Positions 25,094 to 36,823 of a DNA stretch of 64,000 nucleotides are shown in pieces. Position 1 is the stretch's first letter. Every line of letters begins with the position of its first letter. A program made the position numbers and the translations under genes. The notes under the pieces are model-generated. The model did not search any database. It saw only the letters and a program-made list of their open reading frames with translations, and was not told where the DNA came from. Location: assembly GCF_003094615.1 (NCBI RefSeq), contig NZ_QDKO01000009.1:682001-746000 (forward strand). Reading direction: 5' to 3'. This stretch comes from Caulobacter radicis. Its GTDB lineage: Bacteria > Pseudomonadota > Alphaproteobacteria > Caulobacterales > Caulobacteraceae.

Positions 25094-26764
25094 TCAGGTC
25101 CGGTAGCGCTCGGACAGGGCCAGAAGCTGGCGCGACAGGTCCGACAGGTTGGCGGCGGCCTCGTCCAGCTGGCGGGTGCCGGCGGCGGTCTGCTGGCTGG
25201 CCTGGCGGATGTTCTGCAGCGCGCCCATCACCTGCTCGATGCCCAGCTGCTGCTGGTTGGTCGAGGCGACGATCTGCTGGAAGGTCTGGACGCTCTCCTG
25301 CACCCGGCCGGTGATCTCGGTGATCGTGCGCTGGGTGGTGTCGGTGCGCTCCTTGCCGGCGGCCACGCGCTTGACGGCCTCCTCGGTCAGCATCACCGAG
25401 GCGTTGATGCCGCGCTGGATGTCGCCGAGGATCGAGCGCACCTGGGTGGTGGCTTCCTTGGCCTGGTCGGCCAGCATCTTCATCTCCGAGGCCACGACCG
25501 CGAAGCTGCGGCCGTTCTCGCCGGCCGAGGCGGCTTCGATGGCGGCGTTCAGGGCCAGAAGGTGCGAGCGCTCGGAGATGTCGTTGACGGTGGCGATGAT
25601 GTCGCCGATCGCCTGGGTCTTCTCCGACAGGGCGACGATGTTCTCGGCGACGGCCTCGGCCTGCTCGCGGATGGCGTCCATGGCCTTGGCGGTCTCGTCG
25701 ACGGCGCGCAGGCCCTCGTTGCTGGTGTGGGCGGTCGCTTGAGCCGAAGCGATCACCTCCTGGGCGCGCTTGCCGATCTGGGCGCCGGAGTGGGTGATCT
25801 CGTCGACGGTGGCGGCCGTTTCCTGCACGGCGGCCAGCTGTTCCTCGACGCTGGCGGCCTGCTCCTGGGTCGAGGCGCGGATCTCGGCGGTGGCGGCGTT
25901 GAGGTTCTCGGTGGCCTCGCGGCTCTGGCGGGCCAGCACGACCAGGCCGTCGACCATGGTGTTGAGCGTGCCGCCCAGCTTGCCGATCTCGTCGGTGCTG
26001 GTCGCGGCGGCGCGGCCGGTCAGGTCGCCTTCGCCGACCTTGCCGACGAAGCCCATGAAGGCGCCCAGCGGTCCGACGATCGAGCCGCGGATGGCCCAGG
26101 TGATCGCGCCGGCGATGATCGAGGCCACGATCAGGGCGACGATGATCGATACCTGGCTGACCTTGTAGACGTCGTTGATGCGGCGCTGGCCCGACAGGAT
26201 GGCGTCGTCCAGCACGTCCTCGGCGCCCTGGATGCCGCGTCCGAATTCGCCGCGACGCTGGACGAGGGCGGTCTGCGCGGCGGCCACGCCGGCGCTGTCG
26301 TTGCGGCGGATGGCGCTGAACAGGTTCTCGGTGTCCGTCCGGCCCTGGCGCGAGGAGGCGGCGGTCTGGTTCAGGTAGTCCTCGATGCGGCGCCAGGCGT
26401 CGGCGCGCTCGGCCGACAGGGCGCTCTGGCGGTAGTCGCGGGCGGAGGAGGCGGCCTTTTCCAGGGCCGCGTCCATGTCGACGCCGCGCTGGCGCCAGCG
26501 GGTGACGGGATCTTCCTCGTTGCCGCCCGCGCCGCCGGCCGAGCGCGACAGATAGCTGGTGATCACCGCGTCGCTGGCCGCCCGCATCTCGTTGGCGGTG
26601 GTGCGGATCTGGGCGATCTGGCGGACCACCGCCATGTCGCGGGTGACGATGGTCTCGGTGGTGTCCTTGACCACGCCGATCTGGACGAGGCCGAACAGGC
26701 CCACGCCCAGCAGCAGGACGGTGACGGCCGCGAAGCCGAGGATGATGCGGTTGGCGATGGTCAC
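25094..26764 (-). CDS. Methyl-accepting chemotaxis protein (WspA-like)
   Basis: 556 residues. The GTG at 26764 overlaps the CheW stop (TAGTG). First membrane helix about 8-28, a helical sensor region of about 165 residues (four-helix-bundle type, periplasmic), second helix about 195-217, HAMP, then the signalling domain with the conserved hairpin tip (ERSHLLALNAAIEAASAGE). No C-terminal pentapeptide for CheR/CheB docking is seen. It differs from flagellar receptors in a small periplasmic domain with no recognised ligand pocket, as in WspA, which senses surface contact or envelope stress. What this one senses is unknown. Confidence 0.9.
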   Translation of the reverse strand: MTIANRIILGFAAVTVLLLGVGLFGLVQIGVVKDTTETIVTRDMAVVRQIAQIRTTANEMRAASDAVITSYLSRSAGGAGGNEEDPVTRWRQRGVDMDAALEKAASSARDYRQSALSAERADAWRRIEDYLNQTAASSRQGRTDTENLFSAIRRNDSAGVAAAQTALVQRRGEFGRGIQGAEDVLDDAILSGQRRINDVYKVSQVSIIVALIVASIIAGAITWAIRGSIVGPLGAFMGFVGKVGEGDLTGRAAATSTDEIGKLGGTLNTMVDGLVVLARQSREATENLNAATAEIRASTQEQAASVEEQLAAVQETAATVDEITHSGAQIGKRAQEVIASAQATAHTSNEGLRAVDETAKAMDAIREQAEAVAENIVALSEKTQAIGDIIATVNDISERSHLLALNAAIEAASAGENGRSFAVVASEMKMLADQAKEATTQVRSILGDIQRGINASVMLTEEAVKRVAAGKERTDTTQRTITEITGRVQESVQTFQQIVASTNQQQLGIEQVMGALQNIRQASQQTAAGTRQLDEAAANLSDLSRQLLALSERYRT

Positions 26765-27339
26765 TAGGCTCTTGCCCCCAAGGCGGCGGAAACGTGGTCG
26801 GCGACGAGGTCGTCGAGATGGAGAAGGGTGACGGTGCGGCCGGCCAGGTCGCCGGGACCTTCGGCCACGAGGCCGCGCGCGCCGCCCTCGAAGGCGTCGC
26901 CGCCGGGCGCCTCGCGGGCGGCCTTCGCAGCGCCGGGGGCTGCGTCCACGCGCAGGGCCAGGTTCCCGGCCCCGCGCAGGGCGACGATGAAGCCGGGGGC
27001 GTCGGGCGCGGCGGGTGCGCCGCCGGTCAGGCGGGAAAGGTCGAGCACGCGCCGCAGCCGGCCCTCGACGCTGGCCAGGCCCAGAAGGCCAGGACGCCCG
27101 CCGGCCGGCGTCAGGCGGCGCGGCTCGAACGGGGTGACGCGTTCGACGGCGGCCAGCGGCAGGGCGAAGAGGCCCGCGCCGGCCTGGCACAGCAGCACGT
27201 CTTCCAGCGGCGTTTCGGGTTGGGGCGCGCTCCGGCGCTGCGCCAGCCGACGGGTGCGCGCCGCCAGGATCGCCTGGGCGCGCGCATCGTCCAAAAGTCC
27301 CCCCAATCCGTCGCCGTAGTCGGCGTCGGCCCTAGTCAT
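26764..27339 (-). CDS. cheW: CheW-like coupling protein (second copy)
   Basis: 191 residues from the ATG at 27339. An N-terminal helical extension of about 45 residues rich in Ala/Arg (LLDDARAQAILAARTRRLAQ) precedes a CheW domain (LCQAGAGLFALPLAAVERV, GLLGLASVEGRLRRVLDL, LHLDDLV). It links the receptor to CheA. Four bases separate it from the CheR stop and it overlaps the receptor start. The N-terminal extension resembles WspD-type adaptors. Assignment to the CheW family is good; pairing with CheA is by context. Confidence 0.82.
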   Translation of the reverse strand: MTRADADYGDGLGGLLDDARAQAILAARTRRLAQRRSAPQPETPLEDVLLCQAGAGLFALPLAAVERVTPFEPRRLTPAGGRPGLLGLASVEGRLRRVLDLSRLTGGAPAAPDAPGFIVALRGAGNLALRVDAAPGAAKAAREAPGGDAFEGGARGLVAEGPGDLAGRTVTLLHLDDLVADHVSAALGARA

Positions 27340-27343
27340 GTCG

Positions 27344-28786
27344 TTACTGAACCCCCACGAGCGACTGCAGCAGCAGACGGACGCTCTTGCGCAGCTGGCC
27401 GGCGTCCAGACCTGCGCCGTGGGGCAAACGCGTTTCCGGCGGAACGGTTCCGGCGATCTGGGCGGCGGTCTTCAGCGAACGGGCGGCGGCCTTGGTTCGT
27501 CCACGATCGAGCAGCAGCAGGCCCAGGTGATAGTGCGCCAGGGCGAAGCCGCGATCGAGATAGAGCGCCCGCTTGAAGGCGGCCTCGGCGGCGGCCGGGC
27601 GCCCCAGCGCCCGCAGCACCAGGCCGTCGTGCAGGTGCAGGGCTGGATCCTCGGGCGCGACCGCCAGGGCCTGCCGGCAGGCGGCTTCAGCGGCGGCGTA
27701 GTCGCCGGCGTCGGCAAGGCGTCGCACCGTCTCCACCAGGTCGGCGGCCGGCGGCGCGCCAAGGGGCGCGGATGTGGGAACCGGCGTCGGGATCGGCGCG
27801 GGCCGCCAGAGCGGCGAGGGCGCTTCGGCCAGATGCTGGGGTTCGGGCTCCGGCGCGGCGAAAGCCTCGAAGCTGGGGCCCGACTGGGCCGGCCGCTCGG
27901 GATCCGGCGGACGATAGGCGACGGTGCCCGGCAGCTGGGTGACGTCCAGCAACTTGCCGAAGGCGGGGTTCGGCTCGGCATGGCCCAGCAGCAGCCAGCC
28001 GTCGGGCGCCAGCCGGCCGCCCAGGGCGCCGACCAGTTGCTCGACCACCTCGTGGTGGAAGTAGATCAGCACGTTGCGGCACAGGATCAGGTCGAACTCG
28101 GTCAGCTCCAGCGGCGGGGCCGGGCCCAGAAGGTCGAGCAGGTTCTGGCGCTCGAACCGCACCAGGCCGCGATAGGCGCTCTTCAGCGTCCAGGTGTTGC
28201 GGGCGGTCTCGGTGAACCACTGGTCGCGGTCGGCGTCGCTGACCGCCCGCAGCGCCCAGCGGCCGAACTGGCCCTTGCGCGCGGTCTCCAGGAAGGCGGC
28301 GTTGATGTCGCCGCCCAGGATCGAGATCCGCCAGTCGGCAAGCGCCTCGCCCAGCATCTGCGACAGCAGTATGGCGATCGAATAGGGCTCGGCCCCGGTG
28401 GCGCAGCCGGCGCTCCAGATGCGGATCCGCTTGTCCTGGGCCCTGCGCTCGAGGATGTCGGGCAGGATCGTCGAGCGCAGGGCCGTGAACTGCTCGGCGT
28501 AGCGGAAGAAGAAGGTCTCGCCGATGGTGATCTCGGTCTCGAGCGCCGCCCATTCCTGTTCGCCGTCGTCGCCGGCCAGCCGCTTGAGATAGGCGCCGAC
28601 GTCGCGGTCGCGAGTGGCCAGCAGGCGCCGCTGCACGCGATCCCACAGCACCTCGTCCTTGTCGGCGTAGTAGTGGTGGCCGGTGCGGGCGATCACCGCG
28701 CGCTTGAGGCGCTGGAACGGCTCGTCGGCGGCCAGGGCCAATGGGCGCGGGATCAGGGGCCGCAGGGCGGCCCGGAGGGGTTTCAC
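27344..28786 (-). CDS. cheR: CheR methyltransferase fused to TPR repeats (WspC-like)
   Basis: 480 residues; GTG overlaps the CheW stop (GTGA). N-terminal CheR domain (about 15-275) with FFRYAEQF, the SAM site IWSAGCATGAEPYSIAI, and FDLILCRNVLIYFHHEV. A Pro/Ala-rich linker (about 280-345) leads to TPR repeats (about 348-440: GDYAAAEAACRQALAVAPEDP, LYLDRGFALAHYHLGLLLLD). CheR with a TPR tail is the WspC architecture. It methylates receptor glutamates, opposite to CheB. The TPR part may replace the missing pentapeptide docking site on the receptor. Confidence 0.9.
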   Translation of the reverse strand: MKPLRAALRPLIPRPLALAADEPFQRLKRAVIARTGHHYYADKDEVLWDRVQRRLLATRDRDVGAYLKRLAGDDGEQEWAALETEITIGETFFFRYAEQFTALRSTILPDILERRAQDKRIRIWSAGCATGAEPYSIAILLSQMLGEALADWRISILGGDINAAFLETARKGQFGRWALRAVSDADRDQWFTETARNTWTLKSAYRGLVRFERQNLLDLLGPAPPLELTEFDLILCRNVLIYFHHEVVEQLVGALGGRLAPDGWLLLGHAEPNPAFGKLLDVTQLPGTVAYRPPDPERPAQSGPSFEAFAAPEPEPQHLAEAPSPLWRPAPIPTPVPTSAPLGAPPAADLVETVRRLADAGDYAAAEAACRQALAVAPEDPALHLHDGLVLRALGRPAAAEAAFKRALYLDRGFALAHYHLGLLLLDRGRTKAAARSLKTAAQIAGTVPPETRLPHGAGLDAGQLRKSVRLLLQSLVGVQ

Positions 28787-29283
28787 GCCGGCTCGCTTTC
28801 CCAGGCGGCCAGGCGTTCCTGGGCCCGGCGGGCGAACTCGTCCAGCCGCGCCTTCTCCTCGGCCAGGAGCAGGTGCTCGGGCGAAAGCACGGGCGTCAGC
28901 CGACCGTCGATCAGGGCGGTTTCGGCGATGCAGCCGCCCAGGCTGTCGGCCTCCTCGACCGCTTGCGTGTCGGGCGCGTGCGCGGCGGCGTCGGTGACAC
29001 GGTCGACCAGCAGCGTCACGGCGGGCGCGCCGGCCAGCGGGCGCAGTCGGATCAGGTGGCGATAGAGGGCGGGCGCAGGCTCGCCGCCCTCGGCGTCGAG
29101 CAGGCAGTCCAGCGCCAGGGCCGCAACGGCCTCGCCGCCCAGATTGACGAAGCCGGCCAGCACGCGCGGCGCGCCCGGCGCGGCCGCCAGTTCCGGCACG
29201 GGCAGGATCTCGGCGACCGCCGCCTGCGGCAGGGCCGCTTCCAGCGCGCCGGCGCGGAAGGTCACATAGAGGCTGCTGGTCAT
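28783..29283 (-). CDS. cheW: CheW-like coupling protein (first copy)
   Basis: 166 residues from the ATG at 29283, chosen because GGAG lies 6 bases upstream. The CheW core includes YVTFRAGALEAALPQAAVAEI, LAGFVNLGGEAVAALALDCLL and PAVTLLVDRV. The last 35 residues form a charged helix (LLLAEEKARLDEFARRAQERL). This is the first gene of the chemosensory cluster, starting only 38 bp after the hutD stop with no terminator in the gap, so it may be transcribed with the hut operon. Confidence 0.82.
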   Translation of the reverse strand: MTSSLYVTFRAGALEAALPQAAVAEILPVPELAAAPGAPRVLAGFVNLGGEAVAALALDCLLDAEGGEPAPALYRHLIRLRPLAGAPAVTLLVDRVTDAAAHAPDTQAVEEADSLGGCIAETALIDGRLTPVLSPEHLLLAEEKARLDEFARRAQERLAAWESEPA

Positions 29284-29321
29284 TCCGGGCTCCGCAACCG
29301 GATCGGGACGGCGACGCGAAG

Positions 29322-29863
29322 TCAGGCCGGATCGATGCCGATCAGCAGCAAACGCCCGTCTACGGTCAAGGTTGCATCGGGATCGAGGATTAGCGCGTCC
29401 TCGGCGGCCAGGACCTGATCGCCGGCCCTTGCGGGTGCGAGCGCCACCAGCACGCTGACCCGCGCTTCGGCGGTGATCGTCGCCGCGCCGTCGATGCGCC
29501 GAACCGAACCTCGCCAGGTGCCGCGCCGGACCATCAGGTTGAGGTCGCGGATCGGACCGCCGTCCAGCGTCGCGGAGGCTGGGGCGTCGCCAGGAAAGGG
29601 CAGGGGCGGCGAGGCCTCGTCGAGCACAACCTCGCCAAGCCCTTCGACCGTCAGCCGCAGGCCGGCGCCGGCGATCACCGTCAGCACCCGGTCGACGCCG
29701 GGAAAGACGGAGAACGGACCGGCCGTCGCCACCTGCGCGATGCTCAGCCGCCAGTCGAAGGCGGACAGGTCCGCGCCCGGCGGCTGGGCGGCGATCTCCC
29801 AGGTCGTCCCGCCGCCGTTCTTCCAGGGAGATGCGATGCGGCTGGCGGCGGGGAGGAGGCGCA

Positions 29864-29864
<1 letters not shown>
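29322..29864 (-). CDS. hutD: HutD family protein
   Basis: 180 residues; the GTG at 29864 overlaps the hutU stop (TAGTG). The start LLPAASRIASPWKNGGGTTWEIA is the HutD/Ves cupin signature, followed by FDWRLSIAQVATAGPFSVFPGVDR and the double-stranded beta-helix. HutD proteins are small cytosolic bicupins found in hut operons. They appear to limit pathway activity, possibly by binding urocanate or a related compound, but have no proven enzyme activity. It closes the leftward hut operon. Confidence 0.88.
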
Positions 29865-31528
<1,664 letters not shown>

Positions 31529-31563
31529 GGATGACGGGTCTCTGGCGGGGAATGGGGAAGGAA

Positions 31564-31699
31564 CTCCTCCCCCGCGACGCGGGGGAGGGGGGCCGCGAAG
31601 CGGTGGAGGGGGCGTGACTGGGCGCCGAGCTTGAACTCGCCCCCTCCGTCACGGCGCGTATTCGCGCCGCGCCACCTCCCCCGTTTCACGGGGGAGGAG
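31564..31699. repeat. GC-rich intergenic inverted repeat between hutG and hutU
   Basis: Outer hairpin units CTCCTCCCCCGCG..CGGGGGAGG (31564-31588) and CCTCCCCCGTTTCACGGGGG (from 31675), inner arms GGAGGGGGCG (31605-31614) and CGCCCCCTCC (31638-31647). The right unit runs into hutG, so its last residues (APPP) and its stop codon come from the repeat. Confidence 0.82.
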
Positions 31700-32516
31700 C
31701 TGATGAAGCGAACTCGACGCAGGCCTTCAGCACGTCGCCCAGCACGCTGCGCATCGGGGCGGCCTTCTGCGGGCGGTAGGGCGAGGGCCAGGACTGCGGG
31801 GTGATGCGGGGCGAGGGATCGTCGATGTAGCCGCGGCAGGCCAGCTCCATCTGCACGGCGTGGATGCCGCGCTCGGGCTTGCCGTAGTGGCGCGTGATCC
31901 AGCCGCCCTTGAAGCGGCCGTTGGTCACCATCGGCAGGCCAGAGCTTTCGCAGGCGGCCTCGACGGCGGCGGCCAGGGCCTGGTCGCAGCTCTGGCCCGA
32001 GTTCGTGCCGATGTTGAACACCGGCAGTTCGCCCGGAAACAGCCGTGGGGCGCGGGAGCGGATCGAGTGGGCGTCGTACAGGACGACCTTGCCATGCAGC
32101 GCCAGCAGCCGGTCGATCTCGGCCCGGAGCGCCGCGTGATAGGGGATGAACCAGCGCTCGCGGCGGGCGGCGATCTCGGCCTCGTCCGGCTCGAAGCCCT
32201 CGGCGTAGAGCCGCTCGCCGTCGAAGGTGTCGGTGGGGCAGAGCGCGGTGGTCGCCATCCCCGGATAGAGCGAGGCGCCCGACGGGTCGCGATTGACGTC
32301 GATGACCGTGCGCGACACGGCCGTCCGCACCGTCGTCGCGCCCAGGTCGTCGGCGAAGTTGTAGAGCCGCTCGATCCACCAGTCGGCGTCCTTGCGGGCC
32401 AGCCAGGGCGAGGCGAGGCGCTTTTCGATGTCCTCGGGGATGAAGGATCCCGAGTGGGGGATGCTGACGATCAGGGGCGCGTCGCCCCGCCAGACTTCCA
32501 GCCAGTCGCTGCTCAT
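31686..32516 (-). CDS. hutG: N-formylglutamate deformylase
   Basis: 276 residues. Motifs [24 protein letters not shown] [20 protein letters not shown] and [11 protein letters not shown] belong to the N-formylglutamate amidohydrolase family. It releases formate and glutamate in the last step of the five-step histidine pathway that uses HutF. Its ATG overlaps the hutH stop by ATGA. The C-terminal tail SSAPPP is encoded by a repeat element that carries the stop, so the natural C-terminus may have been changed by repeat insertion. Confidence 0.93.
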   Translation of the reverse strand: MSSDWLEVWRGDAPLIVSIPHSGSFIPEDIEKRLASPWLARKDADWWIERLYNFADDLGATTVRTAVSRTVIDVNRDPSGASLYPGMATTALCPTDTFDGERLYAEGFEPDEAEIAARRERWFIPYHAALRAEIDRLLALHGKVVLYDAHSIRSRAPRLFPGELPVFNIGTNSGQSCDQALAAAVEAACESSGLPMVTNGRFKGGWITRHYGKPERGIHAVQMELACRGYIDDPSPRITPQSWPSPYRPQKAAPMRSVLGDVLKACVEFASSAPPP

Positions 32517-34048
32517 GTGGTCGCTCCGGGCAAGGGAACGCCGGCCGCCGCGTCGATGATCGCGCCGGTCCGCACCAGGATGTTGGCCGCTTCCATGTCG
32601 GGATGGAAGTGACGGTCGTCGGACAGGTGCGGCACCTTGCTCCGCACCGTGCTCCGCACCGCCTCGAGAACGGCGCTGGAGGTGAGCGGCGCGTGGAAGT
32701 CGCAGCCCTGCGCGGCGGCCAGAAGTTCAATGCCGATCACCGCGGTTGCGTTCTCCACCATCGACAGCAGGCGCCGCGCCCCGTGGGCGGCCATCGACAC
32801 GTGGTCTTCCTGGTTGGCCGAGGTGGGGATGGAGTCGACGCTGGCCGGATAGGCCTTCTGCTTGTTCTCCGAGACCAGGGCCGCGGCCGTGACCTGCGGG
32901 ATCATGAAGCCTGAGTTGAGGCCGGGCTTGGGCGTCAGGAAGGCCGGCAGGCCCGACAGCGCCGGGTCGACCAGCATGGCGATGCGGCGCTCGGCGATCG
33001 AGCCGATCTCGCAGACGGCCAGGGCGATCATGTCGGCGGCGAAGGCCACGGGCTCGGCGTGGAAGTTGCCGCCCGACAGGGCCTCGTCGGCTTCCGGAAA
33101 GATCAGCGGGTTGTCCGACACGCCGTTGGCCTCGGTGGCCAAGGTCGTGGCGGCCTGGCGCAGCACGTCCAGGGCCGCGCCCATCACCTGCGGCTGGCAG
33201 CGCAGGCAGTAGGGGTCCTGCACCCGCTCGTCTTCCTTGAGGTGCGAGGCGCGGATGCCGGAGGCGGCCATGAGCGAGCGCAGGGCGGCGGCGGTCTCGA
33301 TCTGGCCGGCGTGGCGACGCAGGACGTGGATGCGCGGGTCGAACGGCGTGTCCGAACCCTTGGCGGCCTCGGTCGATAGCGCTCCGGTGACCAGGGCCGA
33401 CTGGAACAGCACCTCGGCCTCGAACAGCCCGGCCAGGGCGTTGGCGGTCGAGAACTGGGTGCCGTTCAGCAGGGCCAGGCCCTCCTTGGGGCCGAGCTCG
33501 ACGGGGGCCAGGCCCGCGCGGGCCAGGGCTTCCAGAGCGGGCTTGCGCACGCCGCCGACGTCGATCTCGCCGACGCCGATCATGGTCGCGGCCATGTGCG
33601 ACAGCGGCGCCAGGTCGCCCGAGGCCCCGACCGAGCCCTGGCTCGGCACCACCGGCGTCAGGCCCAGCTCCAGCATCGCCTCGAGAAGCTTCACGGTCTC
33701 GACCCGCACGCCCGAGGCGCCTTGCGCCAGGCTGGCCAGCTTCAGCGCCATCATCAGGCGGATCACCGGAACCGGCGACGGCTCGCCCGTGCCGGCGGCG
33801 TGGGACAGCACGATATTGCGTTGGAGCGTGGCCAGGTCCTCGTCGCCGATGCGAACGCTGGCCAGTTTTCCAAAGCCCGTATTGATGCCGTAGACCGGCT
33901 CGCCCTTGGCCAGGATGCGGGTCACCGCCGCCGCGCTGGCCTCGATCACCGGCCAGGCGCCGTCGGCCAGGCGCGCGGCCGCGCCGCGATAGACGGACTT
34001 CCACTGGGCGAGGCTGACCTCGCCGGGATGCAGGACTTCGGTGTTCAC
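32513..34048 (-). CDS. hutH: Histidine ammonia-lyase
   Basis: 511 residues; GTG at 34048 overlaps the hutI TGA (GTGA). The MIO cofactor triad Ala-Ser-Gly is in [15 protein letters not shown]. Other conserved parts are [32 protein letters not shown] and [13 protein letters not shown]. It removes ammonia from histidine to give urocanate, the first step of the pathway. All family landmarks are present and length is normal, so it is expected to be active. It is part of the leftward hutI-H-G-U-D operon. Confidence 0.96.
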   Translation of the reverse strand: MNTEVLHPGEVSLAQWKSVYRGAAARLADGAWPVIEASAAAVTRILAKGEPVYGINTGFGKLASVRIGDEDLATLQRNIVLSHAAGTGEPSPVPVIRLMMALKLASLAQGASGVRVETVKLLEAMLELGLTPVVPSQGSVGASGDLAPLSHMAATMIGVGEIDVGGVRKPALEALARAGLAPVELGPKEGLALLNGTQFSTANALAGLFEAEVLFQSALVTGALSTEAAKGSDTPFDPRIHVLRRHAGQIETAAALRSLMAASGIRASHLKEDERVQDPYCLRCQPQVMGAALDVLRQAATTLATEANGVSDNPLIFPEADEALSGGNFHAEPVAFAADMIALAVCEIGSIAERRIAMLVDPALSGLPAFLTPKPGLNSGFMIPQVTAAALVSENKQKAYPASVDSIPTSANQEDHVSMAAHGARRLLSMVENATAVIGIELLAAAQGCDFHAPLTSSAVLEAVRSTVRSKVPHLSDDRHFHPDMEAANILVRTGAIIDAAAGVPLPGATT

Positions 34049-35253
34049 GAAACGGCGCTCCAGACGCGCGCATGGAGCGGGTTGAAGCCCATGCGGTAGA
34101 CAAGTTCGGCGGGACGCTCGACGTCCCAGATGGCGAGGTCGCAGGCCTTGCCGGCCTCCAGCGTCCCGCGATCGGCCAGTACGCCCAGGGCCCGCGCGGC
34201 CTCGCGCGTGACGCCGGCCAGGCACTCGTCCACCGTCAGGCGGAAGAGGGTGGCGGCCATGTTCATGGTCAGCAGCAGGCTGGTCAGCGGCGAGGTGCCA
34301 GGGTTGCAGTCGGTCGCCAGGGCCAGCGGTACGCCGGCCGCGCGCAGGGCCTCGATCGGCGGCAGCCTGGTCTCGCGCACGAAGTAGTAGGCGCCGGGCA
34401 GCAGCACCGCCGTCGTGCCCGCCTTGGCCATGGCCGCGATCCCGGCCTCGTCGAGATGTTCGAGATGGTCGGCCGACAGCGCCCCGAACTCGGCGGCCAG
34501 CGCCGCGCCGTGCAGGTTCGACAACTGCTCGGCGTGCAGCTTCACCGGCAGGCCGTGGGCGCGGGCCGTCTCGAACACCCGGCGGATCTGGGCCGGCGAA
34601 AAGCCGATGCCCTCGCAGAAGCCGTCCACCGCGTCGGCCAGGCTTTCGACGACGACGGCGGGGATCATCTCGCGGCAGACGAGGTCGACATAGCCTTCGG
34701 CGTTCCCTTTGAACTCCGGCGGCAGGGCGTGGGCGCCGAGGAAGGTGGTCTTCACCGACACCGGCCGGGCCTTGGCCAGGGCGCGGGCGGCGCGCAGGCT
34801 CTTGAGTTCATGTTCGAGGGAGAGGCCATAGCCGGACTTGACCTCGATCGTCGTCAGGCCCTCGGCGATCAGGGCGTCCAGGCGGGGCAGGGCGGCGGCG
34901 ACCAGCTGGTCTTCGGTCGCCTCGCGAGTGGCCTTCATGGTCGAGACGATGCCGCCGCCGGCCCGGGCGATCTCCTCGTAGCTGGCGCCGGCCAGCCGCA
35001 GCTCGAACTCGTGGGCGCGGTCGCCGCCGAAGATCAGGTGGGTGTGCGGGTCGATCAGGCCAGGCGTGATCCAGCGGCCGTCGCAGTCGACGACCTCGAT
35101 GGCGTCGAAAACGGGGGCGTCGGACATGGGGCCGGCATGGACGATCCGGCCGTCCTTGGCGGCGATCACGCCGTCCTCGACGACGCCGAGGCCGGGCGCG
35201 CCTTCGGCGAGGGTCGCAAGCCGGGCCTTGATCCAAACCCGATCGCACCGCAT
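34045..35253 (-). CDS. hutI: Imidazolonepropionase
   Basis: 402 residues from the ATG at 35253, preceded by GGGAGGCG. Amidohydrolase fold: metal ligands in [26 protein letters not shown] and SADHLEH, and [11 protein letters not shown] near the end. It opens the imidazolone ring to N-formimidoylglutamate, the third step. It is the first gene of the leftward hut operon, starting 98 bp from hutF, with the HutC-type operator between them. It overlaps hutH by 4 bp. Confidence 0.95.
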   Translation of the reverse strand: MRCDRVWIKARLATLAEGAPGLGVVEDGVIAAKDGRIVHAGPMSDAPVFDAIEVVDCDGRWITPGLIDPHTHLIFGGDRAHEFELRLAGASYEEIARAGGGIVSTMKATREATEDQLVAAALPRLDALIAEGLTTIEVKSGYGLSLEHELKSLRAARALAKARPVSVKTTFLGAHALPPEFKGNAEGYVDLVCREMIPAVVVESLADAVDGFCEGIGFSPAQIRRVFETARAHGLPVKLHAEQLSNLHGAALAAEFGALSADHLEHLDEAGIAAMAKAGTTAVLLPGAYYFVRETRLPPIEALRAAGVPLALATDCNPGTSPLTSLLLTMNMAATLFRLTVDECLAGVTREAARALGVLADRGTLEAGKACDLAIWDVERPAELVYRMGFNPLHARVWSAVS

Positions 35254-35311
35254 CGCCAGCGCCTCCCGTGACGTCTTGAGTCGTGCTCCGCGACCCTTGC
35301 GGCGCGGTTCA

Positions 35312-35327
35312 ATATGTATAGACATAT
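35312..35327. promoter_or_regulatory. HutC-type operator ATATGTATAGACATAT
   Basis: A 16-bp near-palindrome (14 of 16 symmetric) with the GTaTAgAC core of HutC/GntR operators. It lies 59 bp upstream of hutI and 24 bp upstream of hutF, placed to repress both divergent promoters. hutC is encoded directly after hutF. Confidence 0.8.
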
Positions 35328-35350
35328 TCGCGAGCGACGAGGATTGTCCA

Positions 35351-36823
35351 GTGAGCGACGCCGAGAATCTTGAAGGCCCGGAAGAGGCGTCCCCCGAGCT
35401 GGCCGAAGAGGCGGTCATCGAGACTTCGAGCGAACCCGCTCCGCAGGTCGCTCCCGATACCCACAGGGACGTCGTGGTCTGGTGCGAAAGCGCGCTGCTG
35501 GCCGACGGCTGGGCCAAGGGCGTGCGCCTGACCCTGTCCGAGGGCCGCATCGCCCGCATCGACACCGACGTCGTCGCCGGTAGCGAGCCCCGCCTGGGCG
35601 CGGCCCTGCCGGGCATGCCCAACCTGCACAGCCACGCCTTCCAGCGTGCCATGGCCGGCCTGACCGAAGCGCGCGGCGAGGGAAGCGACAGCTTCTGGAC
35701 CTGGCGCGAGCTGATGTATCGCTTCGTCGAGCGCCTGGACCCCGACGCCCTGCAGGCCATCGCCGCCATGGGCCAGGTCGAGATGCTGGAAAGCGGCTTC
35801 ACCCGCGTCGGCGAGTTCCACTACCTGCACCGCGACACCGACGGCGGCGCTTTCGACAACCCGGCCGAGATGGGCGCACGCATCGCCGCCGCCGCGCAGG
35901 AGACGGGCATCGGCCTGACCCTGCTGCCGGTGTTCTATGCCCACGCCGGCTTCGGCGGCGTCGCGCCGGGCGAAGGCCAGAAGCGCTTCGTCACCAACGT
36001 CGACGGCTATGCCCGCCTGCTGGAGGCCAGCCGCGCCGCCGTCGCCGACCTGCCCGACGCGGTGGTCGGCGTCGCGCCGCACAGCCTGCGCGCCGTCACC
36101 GCCGAAGAGCTCACCGCCATCACGCCCCTGGCGGCCGGCGGTCCCATTCACATCCACATCGCCGAGCAGACGAAAGAGGTCGACGACTGCCTGGCCGCCA
36201 CGGGCCAGCGTCCGGTGCGCTGGCTGATGAACCACGCCGACGTCGGCAAGCAGTGGTGCCTGGTCCACGCCACCCACATGAACGCCATGGAGACCGAGCG
36301 CCTCGCCAAGAGCGGCGCGGTGGCGGGTCTCTGCCCCATCACCGAGGCCAATCTCGGCGACGGGGTCTTTCCGGCCCACGACTACCAGGCCGCCGGCGGC
36401 GCCTTCGGCATCGGCTCGGACAGCAACGTGCTGATCGACGCGGCCGAGGAGCTGCGGGTGCTGGAATATTCCCAGCGCCTGACGCGCCGGGCCCGCAACG
36501 TGCTGGCCGGCGGCCCCAGGCGCTCGACCGGCGGCGAGCTATGGCGCGCGGCCGTGGCCGGCGGCAGCCAGGCCCTGGGCGCCGGCCGTCCGGGCCTGCG
36601 CCGCGGCGCGCCGGCCGACTTCGTCACCCTGGATCGCGAGCATCCGGCCATCGTCGGGCGCGGCGGCGACGCCCTGGTCGACAGCCTCGTTTTCGCCGGC
36701 CGTCACGGGGCCATCGACAGCGTCTGGCGCGCGGGCCGGCCCGTCGTCTCCGGCGGTCGCCACCGGCATCGCGAGGCGATCGCCGAGCGCTATCGCCGGG
36801 TGCTCAAGAGCCTGCTGTCGTGA
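35351..36823 (+). CDS. hutF: Formimidoylglutamate deiminase
   Basis: 490 residues with a GTG start behind GAGGA (7-base spacing). Amidohydrolase motifs [39 protein letters not shown] and GSDSNVLID match HutF. It converts N-formimidoylglutamate to N-formylglutamate and ammonia, the step before HutG. An unusual acidic, Pro-rich N-terminal extension of about 40 residues ([20 protein letters not shown]) precedes the conserved start [10 protein letters not shown]. The extension has the same reading phase and a good ribosome site, so it appears to be translated. The stop overlaps the hutC start (GTGA). Confidence 0.93.
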   Translation: MSDAENLEGPEEASPELAEEAVIETSSEPAPQVAPDTHRDVVVWCESALLADGWAKGVRLTLSEGRIARIDTDVVAGSEPRLGAALPGMPNLHSHAFQRAMAGLTEARGEGSDSFWTWRELMYRFVERLDPDALQAIAAMGQVEMLESGFTRVGEFHYLHRDTDGGAFDNPAEMGARIAAAAQETGIGLTLLPVFYAHAGFGGVAPGEGQKRFVTNVDGYARLLEASRAAVADLPDAVVGVAPHSLRAVTAEELTAITPLAAGGPIHIHIAEQTKEVDDCLAATGQRPVRWLMNHADVGKQWCLVHATHMNAMETERLAKSGAVAGLCPITEANLGDGVFPAHDYQAAGGAFGIGSDSNVLIDAAEELRVLEYSQRLTRRARNVLAGGPRRSTGGELWRAAVAGGSQALGAGRPGLRRGAPADFVTLDREHPAIVGRGGDALVDSLVFAGRHGAIDSVWRAGRPVVSGGRHRHREAIAERYRRVLKSLLS

